A stretch of 64,000 nucleotides of DNA from Ottowia sp. (GTDB lineage: Bacteria; Pseudomonadota; Gammaproteobacteria; Burkholderiales; Burkholderiaceae_C): positions 1 through 64,000 of the forward strand of contig JALOAS010000003.1 of the NCBI GenBank assembly GCA_023228705.1. The letters are read 5' to 3'. The notes below the pieces were generated by a model. It searched no databases. It saw nothing but the letters and a program-made list of their open reading frames with translations, and was not told the DNA's origin. Position 1 is the stretch's first letter, and each line of letters opens with the position of its first letter. Of the stretch, positions 30,015-40,286 are shown piece by piece. The position numbers were made by a program, and so were the translations under genes.

Positions 30015-30097
30015 CGGCAAGCCGCCGCAGCCACAACGGTGGCCGTTCCGCCAGGCACGGCGCCAGGCTGCGATTTTGTTGCCGCAACGATGACAGC

Positions 30098-30475
30098 ATG
30101 CGTAAAAAGCACTCCATTCCCAACCGGGGGTATCGTGTTGCCGACCAGATCCAGCGCGACCTCTCGGAGCTGATCAAGCGCGACCTCAAGGATCCGCGCG
30201 TGGGCATGATCACGCTCAGCGCGGTCGATGTGTCACCCGACTACGCCCACGCCAAGGTGTACTTCACCGTTTTGGCCGGCGATCCGCTGGAAACCGAGGA
30301 GGCCCTGAACCATGCGGCCGGGCACCTGCGCAACGGCCTGTTCAAGCGGCTGCGCATCCACACGGTTCCGACGCTGCGATTCATTTTTGACGAGACCACC
30401 GAGCGCGCGGCCAAAATGGACGCGCTGATTGCCCAAGCGGTCTCGCAGCGCGCGCCCGATGATCCGGAACGCTGA
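30098..30475 (+). CDS. rbfA: 30S ribosome-binding factor RbfA
   Basis: RbfA is a cold-shock-linked factor needed for late 16S rRNA processing. The 125-residue product has the single KH-like fold: [47 protein letters not shown], then [24 protein letters not shown]. Length is typical. It lies 83 bases after infB and five bases before truB in the conserved nusA operon order. Confidence 0.95.
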   Translation: MRKKHSIPNRGYRVADQIQRDLSELIKRDLKDPRVGMITLSAVDVSPDYAHAKVYFTVLAGDPLETEEALNHAAGHLRNGLFKRLRIHTVPTLRFIFDETTERAAKMDALIAQAVSQRAPDDPER

Positions 30476-30480
30476 GCGTC

Positions 30481-31428
30481 ATGGCCCGCTCCCAACCAGC
30501 GCGCAAGCGCCGGCCCGTGCACGGGGTGTTGCTGCTGGACAAGCCAGCGGGGCTGTCCAGCAACCAGGCGCTGCAGAAGGTCCGGTGGCTGCTGCGCGCT
30601 GAAAAGGCCGGCCACACCGGCACGCTGGACCCCCTGGCAACCGGCGTGCTGCCCATTTGCCTGGGCGCTGCCACCAAGTTCAGCCAGCTGCACCTGGACG
30701 CGGACAAGCGCTACGAGGCCGTGCTGGCGCTGGGCGTGCGCACCAGCAGCGGCGATGCCGAGGGCGAGCCCATCCAGCGCCTGCCCGTGCCCGAGCTGAC
30801 CGCGCCGCTGCTGGCATCGCTGCGCGAGCAGTTCCTGGGCGATTTGTTGCAGACGCCGCCCATGCACAGCGCGCTGAAGAAGGACGGCAGGCCACTGTAC
30901 GAATACGCTCGCGCCGGCATCCACGTGACCCGTGAACCGCGCGCCATCCGCATCGTGGACCTGCAGCTGGAGCGCGTGGACAGCGATCCGGATGCCATCC
31001 GCGTCGCCGTGACCTGCAGCAAGGGCACGTACATTCGCACGCTGGGCGAGGACCTGGCCGCCGCGCTGGGGACCTGTGGCCACCTGGCGAGCTTGCGGCG
31101 CATCGCCAGCGGATCGCTCCATGTCTCGGACAGCGTTCCGCTGGACGCGCTGGAAGCCATGGCCGAGGCGGCGCGCCTGCAGCACGTGCGCCCGGTACAC
31201 ACGCTGCTGGCAGGCTACGAGACCGTGGTCCTGGACAACGCCGAAGCCGGCCGTTTCCTCACCGGCCTGCGCCGCCGCGGCAGCTGGCCGGACCAGGACC
31301 GCGTTGCCGTCTGGGGCGACAGCCCCCGCGCGCTGCTGGGCGTGGCCCGCACGCGCGGCGGCGAGCTCATCCCGGTGCGGCTGCTCTCGCCACTGGAAAT
31401 CCGGCAGAGCCTTGAAGAAGCCCCCTGA
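30481..31428 (+). CDS. truB: tRNA pseudouridine-55 synthase TruB
   Basis: TruB makes the universal pseudouridine 55 in the T-arm of tRNA. The 315-residue product has VHGVLLLDKPAGLSSNQALQKV, then KAGHTGTLDPLATGVLPICLG, which carries the catalytic aspartate (GTLDPLA, about residue 45). RYEAVLALGVRTSSGDAEG and YIRTLGEDLAAALGTCGHLASLRRIASG follow, with a C-terminal PUA-like region. Its ATG comes five bases after rbfA. Confidence 0.95.
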   Translation: MARSQPARKRRPVHGVLLLDKPAGLSSNQALQKVRWLLRAEKAGHTGTLDPLATGVLPICLGAATKFSQLHLDADKRYEAVLALGVRTSSGDAEGEPIQRLPVPELTAPLLASLREQFLGDLLQTPPMHSALKKDGRPLYEYARAGIHVTREPRAIRIVDLQLERVDSDPDAIRVAVTCSKGTYIRTLGEDLAAALGTCGHLASLRRIASGSLHVSDSVPLDALEAMAEAARLQHVRPVHTLLAGYETVVLDNAEAGRFLTGLRRRGSWPDQDRVAVWGDSPRALLGVARTRGGELIPVRLLSPLEIRQSLEEAP

Positions 31429-31450
31429 TCGATCCCAATCTTTTTTCACC

Positions 31451-33286
31451 ATGACCACGATCCAGCCCATCCGAAACATCGCCATCATCGCGCACGTTGA
31501 CCACGGCAAGACCACGCTGGTCGACCAGCTGCTGCGCCAGTCCGGAACGTTCGAGGCACATGAGAAAGTGATCGATACGGTCATGGACAACCGCGACATA
31601 GAACGCGAGCGCGGGATCACCATCCTGGCCAAGAACTGCGCCGTCAGCTGGCAGGGCACGCACATCAACATCGTCGATACGCCCGGGCACGCGGACTTTG
31701 GCGGCGAGGTCGAGCGGGCGCTGTCGATGGTCGACGGCGTGGTCCTGCTCATAGACGCGCAGGAAGGGCCCATGCCGCAGACCCGCTTCGTGACGCGCAA
31801 GGCGCTGCAACTGGGGCTGCGCCCCATCGTGGTCGTCAACAAGGTGGACAAGGCCGGCGCCGACCCGGACAAGGTCATCAACGCCACGTTTGACCTGTTT
31901 GACAAGCTGGGGGCTTCGGATGAGCAGATGGATTTCCCGGTGGCGTACGCGTCGGGGCTGAACGGCTGGGCCGCGCTGGAAGAGGGCGAGCCCGGGCAGC
32001 CCTGGAGCCCGGACCTCACCCCGCTGTTCGAGCTCATCCTTGCGCACGTGCCGCCGCACCAGGGCAGCGCGGACGATCCGCTGCAGATGCAGGTCTCGGC
32101 GCTGGATTTCTCCACCTTTGTCGGCCGCATCGGCGTCGGACGCATCAACGCAGGCACGCTGCGCCCGGGGCAGGACGTGCTGGTCATGGCCGGCCCCGAC
32201 GGGCGGCGCCAGCGCGCCCGCGTGGCCGAAGTCCTGACCTTTGCGGGACTGGACCGGGTCAAGGTCGCGCAGGCCGGCCCGGGCGATATCGTGCTCATCA
32301 ACGGCATCGCCGACCTGGGCATAGGCGAGACCGTGACCGACCCGCAGGATCCGCAGCCGCTGCCCATGCTCGAGATAGACGAGCCCACGCTGATGATGAA
32401 CTTCAGCGTCAACACCTCGCCCCTGGCCGGGCGCGACGGCAAGTACGTGACCAGCCGCCAGATCTGGGACCGGCTGCAGCGCGAGTTGCATTCCAACGTG
32501 GCGCTGCGCGTGCGCGAGACCGGCGAGGACGGCGTCTTCGAGGTCGCCGGACGGGGCGAGCTGCACCTGACCATCCTCATCGAGGAGATGCGGCGCGAAG
32601 GCTACGAGCTGGCGGTATCCAGGCCGCGGGTCATCTTCAGGGAGGTGGACGGCGAGCGCTGCGAGCCCATGGAACTCCTGACCGTGGACCTGGAAGAAGG
32701 ACACCAGGGCGCGGTCATGCAGGCCCTGGGCGAGCGCAAGGGCGAGCTGGTTGGCATGGAGCCGGACGGGCGGGGCCGCGTGCGGCTGGAGTACCGCATC
32801 CCGGCGCGCGGGCTGGTCGGCTTTTCCACCGAATTCCTGGGCATGACGCGCGGCACCGGCCTCATGAGCAACGTCTTTGACGGCTACGAGCCCTACAAGG
32901 GCGAGGTCGCCGCGCGCCAGAGCGGCGTGCTCATCTCCATGGACGACGGCGAGGTCTTTGCCTACGCGCTGGGCAAGCTGGACGACCGCGGCCGCATGTT
33001 CGTACAGCCGGGCGACACGGTGTACCAGGGCCAGATCGTGGGCGTGCACAATCACGACAACGACATCGTCGTCAACGCAACGCGTGCCAAGCACCTGACC
33101 AACTTTCGCGCCACCGGCAAGGAAGACGTGGCCAAGATCACGCCGCCCATCACGCTGTCGCTGGAGTACGCCGTCGAGTTCATTGAAGACGACGAACTGG
33201 CCGAGATCACGCCGCACCACATCCGGCTGCGCAAGAAGCACCTGGACCCGCACGAGCGCAAGCGGGCAGGCCGCCAGGGGAACTGA
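31451..33286 (+). CDS. typA: Translational GTPase TypA/BipA
   Basis: TypA is a ribosome-associated GTPase involved in stress adaptation and 50S assembly. The 611-residue product starts MTTIQPIRNIAIIAHVDHGKTTLVDQLL. The other G motifs are RERGITILAKN, DTPGHADFGGEVERAL and VVVNKVDKAGADP. Domains II, III and V and the TypA-specific C-terminal domain follow (DDELAEITPHHIRLRKKHLDPHERKR). It lies 22 bases after truB and is convergent with smpB. Confidence 0.95.
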   Translation: MTTIQPIRNIAIIAHVDHGKTTLVDQLLRQSGTFEAHEKVIDTVMDNRDIERERGITILAKNCAVSWQGTHINIVDTPGHADFGGEVERALSMVDGVVLLIDAQEGPMPQTRFVTRKALQLGLRPIVVVNKVDKAGADPDKVINATFDLFDKLGASDEQMDFPVAYASGLNGWAALEEGEPGQPWSPDLTPLFELILAHVPPHQGSADDPLQMQVSALDFSTFVGRIGVGRINAGTLRPGQDVLVMAGPDGRRQRARVAEVLTFAGLDRVKVAQAGPGDIVLINGIADLGIGETVTDPQDPQPLPMLEIDEPTLMMNFSVNTSPLAGRDGKYVTSRQIWDRLQRELHSNVALRVRETGEDGVFEVAGRGELHLTILIEEMRREGYELAVSRPRVIFREVDGERCEPMELLTVDLEEGHQGAVMQALGERKGELVGMEPDGRGRVRLEYRIPARGLVGFSTEFLGMTRGTGLMSNVFDGYEPYKGEVAARQSGVLISMDDGEVFAYALGKLDDRGRMFVQPGDTVYQGQIVGVHNHDNDIVVNATRAKHLTNFRATGKEDVAKITPPITLSLEYAVEFIEDDELAEITPHHIRLRKKHLDPHERKRAGRQGN

Positions 33287-33444
33287 CCGGCGCTGCTGCG
33301 GCGCGGCCGGGCCAGCGCGCCCGGGTACAGGATGGCGCGCGTGCCGGCGGCATCTTCAAACGGGAACTGGGCACGCGTTCCCTGCGCGCCAGCCAACAGC
33401 CGCGCACCAAGCAGGGCAAGGCGGTCCGAGCCGGGCGCCCGGAG

Positions 33445-33924
33445 TCACGTCTGCTGCGACTTCAGTGCACGCTGCATCTCGCGCCTGGCGTCGCGCTCGC
33501 GGATGGTCTGCCGCTTGTCCCAGGTTGCCTTGCCCCTGGCCAGCGCGACCTCGCACTTGACGCGGCCCTTGCTCCAGTGCAGGTTGAGCGGCACCAGCGT
33601 GGCGCCTCGTTGCTCGACCTTGCCGATCAGGCGCTCGATCTCGCTGTCATGCATGAGCAGCTTGCGCGTGCGCAGCGGATCGGCCTGGACATGGCTGCTG
33701 GCCGTCCCCAGCGGCGTGATCTGGCAGCCGATCAGGAACAGCTCGCCATCGCGGATGACGACGTAGCCTTCGGTCAGGTGCACCTTGCCTGCGCGCAGCG
33801 CCTTGACTTCCCAGCCCTGCAGCACCAGCCCGGCCTCGAACCGCTCTTCTATCGTGTAATTGAAAAAGGCCTTCTTGTTGCTCGCAATGATCGAGCTGGG
33901 TGGCTTGGGTTTCTTCTTTGTCAT
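33445..33924 (-). CDS. smpB: SsrA-binding protein SmpB
   Basis: SmpB binds tmRNA and delivers it to stalled ribosomes for trans-translation. The 159-residue product reads [48 protein letters not shown], then [22 protein letters not shown] and a basic C-terminal tail ([25 protein letters not shown]). The ATG at 33924 gives the family N-terminus. tmRNA itself is not in the window. It is divergent from ratA with a 206-base spacer. Confidence 0.96.
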   Translation of the reverse strand: MTKKKPKPPSSIIASNKKAFFNYTIEERFEAGLVLQGWEVKALRAGKVHLTEGYVVIRDGELFLIGCQITPLGTASSHVQADPLRTRKLLMHDSEIERLIGKVEQRGATLVPLNLHWSKGRVKCEVALARGKATWDKRQTIRERDARREMQRALKSQQT

Positions 33925-34130
33925 GTTTGGCGCCGTGGCGTAAGACTCTTGCCTAAAATCGGACGTTGGTGGAGGCGTTTGAAGCGCGAAAGCCCGGCAT
34001 GTGCCGGCTGCGCCAGACAATACCGCAGGTTGCGGCGCGCGCATGAAGCGCACGATTGACTCGGCACCCGGGTCTCCACAACCATGCGCACACGCCGGCG
34101 ATGCGGCTGGGTGGCCTGAACAAGCATACT

Positions 34131-34577
34131 ATGAAAACTGTACGAAAATCAGCGCTCTTGTGGTACAGCGCCCGCCAGATGTACGACCTGGTGACCGACG
34201 TGCCCCGCTATCCGGAATTTCTTCCCTGGTGCGATCATACGCGAGTGATTGCAGAGGATGAAGGGGGCATGACCGCGGAAATCGGCATGGCGTACAAGGC
34301 ATTGCGCAAGAGTTTCGTGACGCGCAACGAGCATGTCCCGGGGCGCGAGGTGCGGCTGCATCTGGTCAAGGGCCCGTTTTCAAGCCTGCAGGGCCGCTGG
34401 ACCTTCACGCCGGTGGGCGTGGCAAGCGACCAGGCCTGCCGGGTCGAGCTGACGCTGACGTATGCGTTCAAGGCGCCCATGGCTGCGGTTGTCGGTCCGC
34501 TGTTCAACCGCATCGCCAACTCCATGGTCGACGCGTTTGTTGCGCGCGCCGAACAAGTCTATGGAGCCACCGCGTGA
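34131..34577 (+). CDS. ratA: RatA/Coq10-type START-domain protein
   Basis: The 148-residue polyketide-cyclase/START-fold protein is of the RatA class. It begins MKTVRKSALLWYSARQMYDLVTDVPRYPEFLPWCDHTRVI and ends VVGPLFNRIANSMVDAFVARAEQVYG, the hallmark of this family. In E. coli RatA (PasT) was described as a ribosome association inhibitor/toxin, while Coq10 homologues bind ubiquinone. Its stop overlaps the rnfH start by four bases (GTGA at 34574-34577). The position after divergent smpB is conserved widely in proteobacteria. Confidence 0.9.
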   Translation: MKTVRKSALLWYSARQMYDLVTDVPRYPEFLPWCDHTRVIAEDEGGMTAEIGMAYKALRKSFVTRNEHVPGREVRLHLVKGPFSSLQGRWTFTPVGVASDQACRVELTLTYAFKAPMAAVVGPLFNRIANSMVDAFVARAEQVYGATA

Positions 34578-34918
34578 CTGCTCCCGGACCCGCATATTCC
34601 GCGCCCATCCGGGTTTCCATAACCTGGTCGCCCGGTCCGCGCAAGACGGAGGCCATGGCGCTGGAGCTGCCGGCGGGCACTACGGTGCAGCAGGCGCTGG
34701 CTGCTGCCGGCCAAGCGGCGCAAGACCTGCATGCGGTCAGCATCTGGAGCCACAAGGTCAGGCGCGACCACGTCCTGCAGGACGGCGACCGCATCGAGCT
34801 TTGCCGTTCGCTGCAGGTGGACCCCAAGCTGGCGCGGCGCCGGCGATTTGCACGGCAGGGGGCAAGGACGGCAGGCCTGTTTGCCAGGCGCCGGCCCGGC
34901 GCCAAGCCCGGCTATTGA
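34574..34918 (+). CDS. rnfH: RnfH-family ubiquitin-fold protein (RatB)
   Basis: The 114-residue protein has a beta-grasp core: IRVSITWSPGPRKTEAMALELPAGTTVQQAL, VSIWSHKVRRDHVLQDGDRIELCRSLQVDPKLARRRR. The DGDRVE(L)xRPLxxDPKxARRxR pattern defines RnfH/RatB. The product ends with a basic extension. The GTG start overlaps the ratA stop. Its molecular function is not established; it is nearly always paired with ratA. Confidence 0.88.
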   Translation: MTAPGPAYSAPIRVSITWSPGPRKTEAMALELPAGTTVQQALAAAGQAAQDLHAVSIWSHKVRRDHVLQDGDRIELCRSLQVDPKLARRRRFARQGARTAGLFARRRPGAKPGY

Positions 34919-34951
34919 AGAAGCCGACAACGCACGATGGGCCGCCGGGCG

Positions 34952-35461
34952 TCAGCAATCTGACGCAATGATCTCGTTGGCGCGCTCGAGTTCGGCCGCG
35001 CGTTGTGCATCGTCAAGGACAATGCGCTCCCCGGCATCATTGACGCGCGCCATGCGCATGCCTGACTCCAGCGTCCGCTTGCTTTGCTGCGCTCGCTCGC
35101 AGTTTTCAGCACGTGCCGCCTGCTGCTGGCGTTCCTGCGCCTCAAGGCGTGCCTGCTCGGCTGCTTCTGCCGCCTGCCGCTTTTGCTCCAGCTCGGTATC
35201 GGCCCCGTTGCCTGTCGGCTCCTGCGCAGCATCCACCCGTTCTTGCGGTCCGCTGGCGGCAGGCGCCGCGCGCGCAGCGGCTGCTGGCGCCGTCACATGA
35301 GGCTGCTTGAGTATGTTTTGTTCCGGGATGTCCGCAGGCGGCATCTGGTCGCTGAAGACATGGCGGCCGTTGTGATCCAGCCATTCAAACTGGGCCACGG
35401 CAACCTGGCTCGTGCACAGGGCGGCAACGGCAGTCAGGGCAAGAAGAAGGGCACGTTTCAT
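34952..35461 (-). CDS. Periplasmic DUF4124-domain protein
   Basis: The 169-residue product has a Sec signal peptide (MKRALLLALTAVAALCTSQVAVA, cleavage before QFEW). A DUF4124 segment follows (QFEWLDHNGRHVFSDQMPPADIPEQNILKQP), then an Ala/Glu/Gln-rich coiled-coil-like stretch (about residues 85-125) and a C-terminal part with two cysteines (ENCERAQ and the terminal SDC) that could form a disulfide. Function is unknown. It is divergent from guaB with a 98-base spacer. Confidence 0.85.
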   Translation of the reverse strand: MKRALLLALTAVAALCTSQVAVAQFEWLDHNGRHVFSDQMPPADIPEQNILKQPHVTAPAAAARAAPAASGPQERVDAAQEPTGNGADTELEQKRQAAEAAEQARLEAQERQQQAARAENCERAQQSKRTLESGMRMARVNDAGERIVLDDAQRAAELERANEIIASDC

Positions 35462-35511
35462 GGGGGGCTAGTTTAGCGGTGTTTTGCCATTGTGTAACGC
35501 GCGGTGTCTGA

Positions 35512-37029
<1,518 letters not shown>

Positions 37030-37132
37030 CAGCGGTGGCGGCAGCTTCATCGCCCCCTCTCTCCATGTTGCGCCGGACCGGACGGCTGGCGCACGTGCCC
37101 AAGTGCCTGTCTGACCCTGAATATTCACTGCC

Positions 37133-38746
37133 ATGCCCTACGACAAAATCCTCATACTTGACCTGGATTCCAGCCTCACGCGCCTGCTTGCGCACCGCAT
37201 CCGGGCCGTCTATGTCTATTGCGAGGTGCATCCGGCGGATGTCAGCGACGCGTGGCTGCGGCAATACGCCGAAGACGCCGCAGGACGTCTGAAGGGCATC
37301 GTCATAGCAGGCGATGCAGGAGACGACGGCGCGGCAGCCGGAACACTGGCTCCGGCGGTGTTCGACCTCGGCATTCCCGTGCTGGGGATAGACGCGGGCA
37401 TGCGCCTCATGGCGACGCAGCTGGGCGGCGCCGTGCAGAAGGCGCCAGCCACTGCGCTGGACTCTTTGGAGGTGCGCGCGCACGGCCACAAGCGCCTGCT
37501 GCTTGGCATAGAAGATTTCCAGTCGGACCGGGGCCATGGCATGCTTCATGCCTGGATGCACGAAGGCAGCCAGGTCAGCGTCCTGCCCCCCGGCTTCAGC
37601 CGCATTGCCAGCAGCGCCGGCTGCGCCATTGCGGGCATGGCCGATGAGGCACGGCACCTGTACGGTCTGCAATTTCACCCGGAAGTGTCGGCAACCCGGC
37701 AGGGCATGCCCATCCTGACGCGCTTTGTCCTGGACATCTGCGACGCCAGTCCGGACTGGGTCATTGGCGATCATGTTGAAGAGGCCGTGCGGGCCATACG
37801 CGAGCGCGTGGGTGACCAGCAGGTCCTGCTCGGTCTCTCCGGCGGCGTTGATTCCAGCGTCACGGCCGCGCTCATCCACCGCGCCATCGGCGAGCAGCTG
37901 ACCTGCGTATTCGTCGATCACGGCCTGCTGCGCCTGAACGAAGCGGAAAAGGTCATGGCCATCGTTGCCGACAAGCTGCGCGTGCGCATCATTCACGTGG
38001 ACGCCAGCGCCCAGTTCCTGGGCAAGCTGGCAGGCGTCAGCGACCCCGAGCAAAAGCGCAAGATCATCGGCCGGGAGTTCATCGATGTCTTCAAGGCCCA
38101 GGCCGCCAGGCTGATGCAGGCCAGCGGCGCGGACAACCGAATCCGCTTCCTTGCGCAGGGGACCATCTATCCGGATGTCATCGAGTCCGGCAGCAAGAAG
38201 AAGGTGGCTGTCAAGAGCCACCACAACGTGGGCGGCCTGCCCGAAGAGCTGGGGCTGGAACTGCTCGAGCCGCTGCGCGACCTGTTCAAGGACGAAGTGC
38301 GCCAGCTGGGCCTGGCGCTGGGGCTGCCGCGCAGCATGGTGTACCGCCACCCGTTCCCAGGCCCGGGGCTGGGCGTTCGCATCCTGGGTGAAGTCAGGCC
38401 CGAGTACGCCGACATGCTGCGCGCGGCGGACGCCATCTTCATCGAGGAACTGCGCAACGCCAGCGTCGGCCAGAGCGGCCAGAGCTGGTACGAAGCCGTG
38501 GCGCAAGCCTTTGCCGTCTTCCTGCCGGTGCGCAGCGTGGGCACCACAGGCAGCACCCGCACCTATGAATACGCCGTTGCGCTGCGCGCGGTACAGACCG
38601 GTGACTTCATGACGGCAGAGTGGGCGGACCTGCCCCCCGACCTGCTGCGCAGGGTCAGCACGCGCATCATCAACGAGGTGTCCGGCATCAACCGTGTCAC
38701 CTATGACATCAGCAGCAAGCCGCCGGCGACCATAGAGTGGGAGTGA
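37133..38746 (+). CDS. guaA: GMP synthase paralogue (copy 2) with degenerate glutaminase
   Basis: The 537-residue protein is collinear with GMP synthase over its whole length and ends KPPATIEWE. The ATP-pyrophosphatase P-loop SGGVDSS (from residue 236), [26 protein letters not shown] and [15 protein letters not shown] are intact. The glutaminase is not: the nucleophile motif GICYGMQ reads GIDAGMR (Asp87 for Cys), DFGSQ reads DLDSS, SGG reads AGD and MSHGD reads MHEGS, although His182 and Glu184 of FHPEV remain. The C-terminal VGVMGDGR motif is VGTTGSTR. It should not hydrolyse glutamine. It may use free ammonia, have a new role, or be decaying, although no stop codon has appeared. It holds the usual guaA place after guaB. 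Confidence 0.9.
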   Translation: MPYDKILILDLDSSLTRLLAHRIRAVYVYCEVHPADVSDAWLRQYAEDAAGRLKGIVIAGDAGDDGAAAGTLAPAVFDLGIPVLGIDAGMRLMATQLGGAVQKAPATALDSLEVRAHGHKRLLLGIEDFQSDRGHGMLHAWMHEGSQVSVLPPGFSRIASSAGCAIAGMADEARHLYGLQFHPEVSATRQGMPILTRFVLDICDASPDWVIGDHVEEAVRAIRERVGDQQVLLGLSGGVDSSVTAALIHRAIGEQLTCVFVDHGLLRLNEAEKVMAIVADKLRVRIIHVDASAQFLGKLAGVSDPEQKRKIIGREFIDVFKAQAARLMQASGADNRIRFLAQGTIYPDVIESGSKKKVAVKSHHNVGGLPEELGLELLEPLRDLFKDEVRQLGLALGLPRSMVYRHPFPGPGLGVRILGEVRPEYADMLRAADAIFIEELRNASVGQSGQSWYEAVAQAFAVFLPVRSVGTTGSTRTYEYAVALRAVQTGDFMTAEWADLPPDLLRRVSTRIINEVSGINRVTYDISSKPPATIEWE

Positions 38747-38816
38747 CCAGCACCTGCCGGCCAAGACTGGCGCGTAGCATAGCTCGGTCTTTGGCGTGCG
38801 GGCAGTGTTTTCGGGA

Positions 38817-38985
38817 GTTGGACGGGGCGGCTTGAAAAGCAGATGCGAGCAAACGGACTGCGGCGTAGTTGCGGTGCATTGCGGTTTTCAACGATGCCGG
38901 ATGCGCTGCGCTTATCCAGCCTACGCGGACCCCCGCCGATCCAATTCTCGTAGGGTGGATAAGCGCAGCGCATCCACCGCCTGCC
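38817..38985. repeat. Hairpin repeat R1, copy 1
   Basis: This direct copy, about 170 bases long, of the sequence at 39823 starts GTTGGACGGGGCGG. Inside, GGATGCGCTGCGCTTATCC (38899-38917) and its exact complement (38957-38975) form a 19-bp stem around a 39-base loop. It lies between guaA copy 2 and ridA. Confidence 0.85.
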
Positions 38986-39094
38986 CGCATGAATAGATTT
39001 CCCCGGCAGATTGCCCGGCTGGCGCGCGAATTTGGCCCCACGGGGCAGACCATCCACATGGTAAAGGCGACCTTTTTCTACCCCGGCGTCCTCA

Positions 39095-39278
39095 GGAGCC
39101 TGTCGGACTTTGGTCCAATCTACTGCGCCGGTGGGACAAGCGGTCCATTTTTGCCCGCTTTTTCGTTGCATAGCTGGGCTATGCGCCTCAAAATCAAACA
39201 AAACTGTCCTCGCTTTCCCACTCGGTTGGCTTCGCCGCTCTTCGAGAACGCTACGATCGCCAAAGCCCGACAGGCTCC
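39095..39278. mobile_element. MITE-like element R2 with 19-bp terminal inverted repeats
   Basis: GGAGCCTGTCGGACTTTGG (39095-39113) and CCAAAGCCCGACAGGCTCC (39260-39278) are inverted repeats with one mismatch. They bound a 184-base element with no coding capacity. Its interior (GCATAGCTGGGCTATGC, near 39169-39185) is less GC-rich than its surroundings. No target duplication is obvious. Confidence 0.7.
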
Positions 39279-39310
39279 CAGCTCGTACCCCGGGGCAAGC
39301 GCCGGCCAGT

Positions 39311-39694
39311 TCAGTCCAGCGCCATGATCATGTCAATCTCCACTTGGGCACCGAGCGGCAAGGCAGCCACTTCGATGGTGGTACGGGCCGGGTAGGGCTT
39401 GGTGAAATGGTTGGCCATGACGGCGTTGACGTGGGCAAAATCGGACAAGTCAGTCATGTAAATGCCAACGCGTACGACTTTGGCGAAGCTGCCGCCGGCA
39501 GCTTCGCACACGGCCCTGAGGTTTTTGAATGCTTGCCGAGCCTGTGCTGTGATGCCGCCGCCGACGAGCTTCATGGTGGCCGGGTCGAGCGGGGTTTGAC
39601 CGGAGAGGTAGACCGCGTTGCCCATCTTGACTGCTTGCGAGTACGGGCCAATGGCGGCAGGGGCGGCGTCGGTGTGGATGAGCTGTCTGGACAT
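39311..39694 (-). CDS. ridA: RidA-family enamine/imine deaminase
   Basis: RidA proteins hydrolyse reactive 2-aminoacrylate and related imines made by PLP enzymes such as threonine ammonia-lyase. The 127-residue product has AAPAAIGPYSQAVKMGNAVYLSGQTPLDPATMKLVGGGI. The key arginine lies in KVVRVGIYMTDLSDFAHVNAVM, and PYPARTTIEVAALPLGAQVEIDMIMAL forms the C-terminal strand with the catalytic-site Glu. The ATG at 39694 (MSRQLIH) is chosen by homology. The gene stands alone between copies of repeat R1 and element R2. Confidence 0.93.
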   Translation of the reverse strand: MSRQLIHTDAAPAAIGPYSQAVKMGNAVYLSGQTPLDPATMKLVGGGITAQARQAFKNLRAVCEAAGGSFAKVVRVGIYMTDLSDFAHVNAVMANHFTKPYPARTTIEVAALPLGAQVEIDMIMALD

Positions 39695-39822
39695 GGTGCG
39701 ACTCTGGTGTGCGATGAAATGCGTGAGTGTACGACGGCACGCCCCATGAATTGATCGGGCCAACACCGGCTATTTTTGAAGACCGTGACCCCGTATGCGT
39801 GCGCCGGCTGGCCGTTTGCAGG

Positions 39823-39994
39823 GTTGGACGGGGCGGGGGGCTTGAAAAGTAGATGCGAGCAGACCGACCACGGCGTAGTTGCGGTGCATTGCGGTTTTCA
39901 GCGATGCCGGATGCGCTGCGCTTATCCGGCCTACGCGGACCTCGCTGATCCAATTTTCGTAGGGTGGATAAGCGCAGCGCATCCACCGCCTGCC
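39823..39994. repeat. Hairpin repeat R1, copy 2
   Basis: This second direct copy of the 38817 repeat has about a dozen differences and a small G-run insertion. The same 19-bp stem is perfect here (39909-39927 with 39966-39984), although the flanking sequence has changed, so pairing has been conserved. The 292 bases from here to 40286 contain no gene I can recognise; a TATACT hexamer at 40192-40197 may serve the next gene. Confidence 0.85.
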
Positions 39995-40286
39995 AGTGCC
40001 GCAGGGCGCCCGAGCGGGTCATGCGAAACGGCCGGGCCCGGCCGCGCAGGTTCGAATCTCCAGGGTAGCGGCCGGCTTGCATGGCCGCGGCCTCTCGTAC
40101 CGAGCCGCCATGGCCTCCCCGGGTGAAGAAACGGCTGCCCTGCAGGTCCGAGCCTGTTGCGCTTCAAGACGTCAATGTCCTTATACTCATTTACTCACTT
40201 GTGCGTCCCAAACAAGCCGAAACAGGCCGCACCGTCGCCCAAGGCGTCAATTTGGGTCAACATATTGAAATCAGAGAGAATCAATC

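Noticed and set aside
33954..33959. TAAAAT upstream of ratA as a promoter
   Set aside because: No acceptable -35 lies 16-18 bases upstream and it is about 170 bases from the gene.
38701..38746. Minus-strand frame reading HSMVAGG at the 3' end of both guaA genes
   Set aside because: It is the antisense of the conserved KPPATIEWE end of GuaA, a well-known spurious ORF.
37133..38746. Calling guaA copy 2 a plain pseudogene
   Set aside because: No stop or frameshift occurs in 537 codons and the ATP-pyrophosphatase motifs are intact, so it is kept as a coding gene with altered function.
40040..40070. tRNA-like GGTTCGAATCTCC
   Set aside because: The arms around the TTCGAAT loop do not pair and no acceptor, D or anticodon stem can be drawn, so it is not a tRNA or a clear tRNA fragment.
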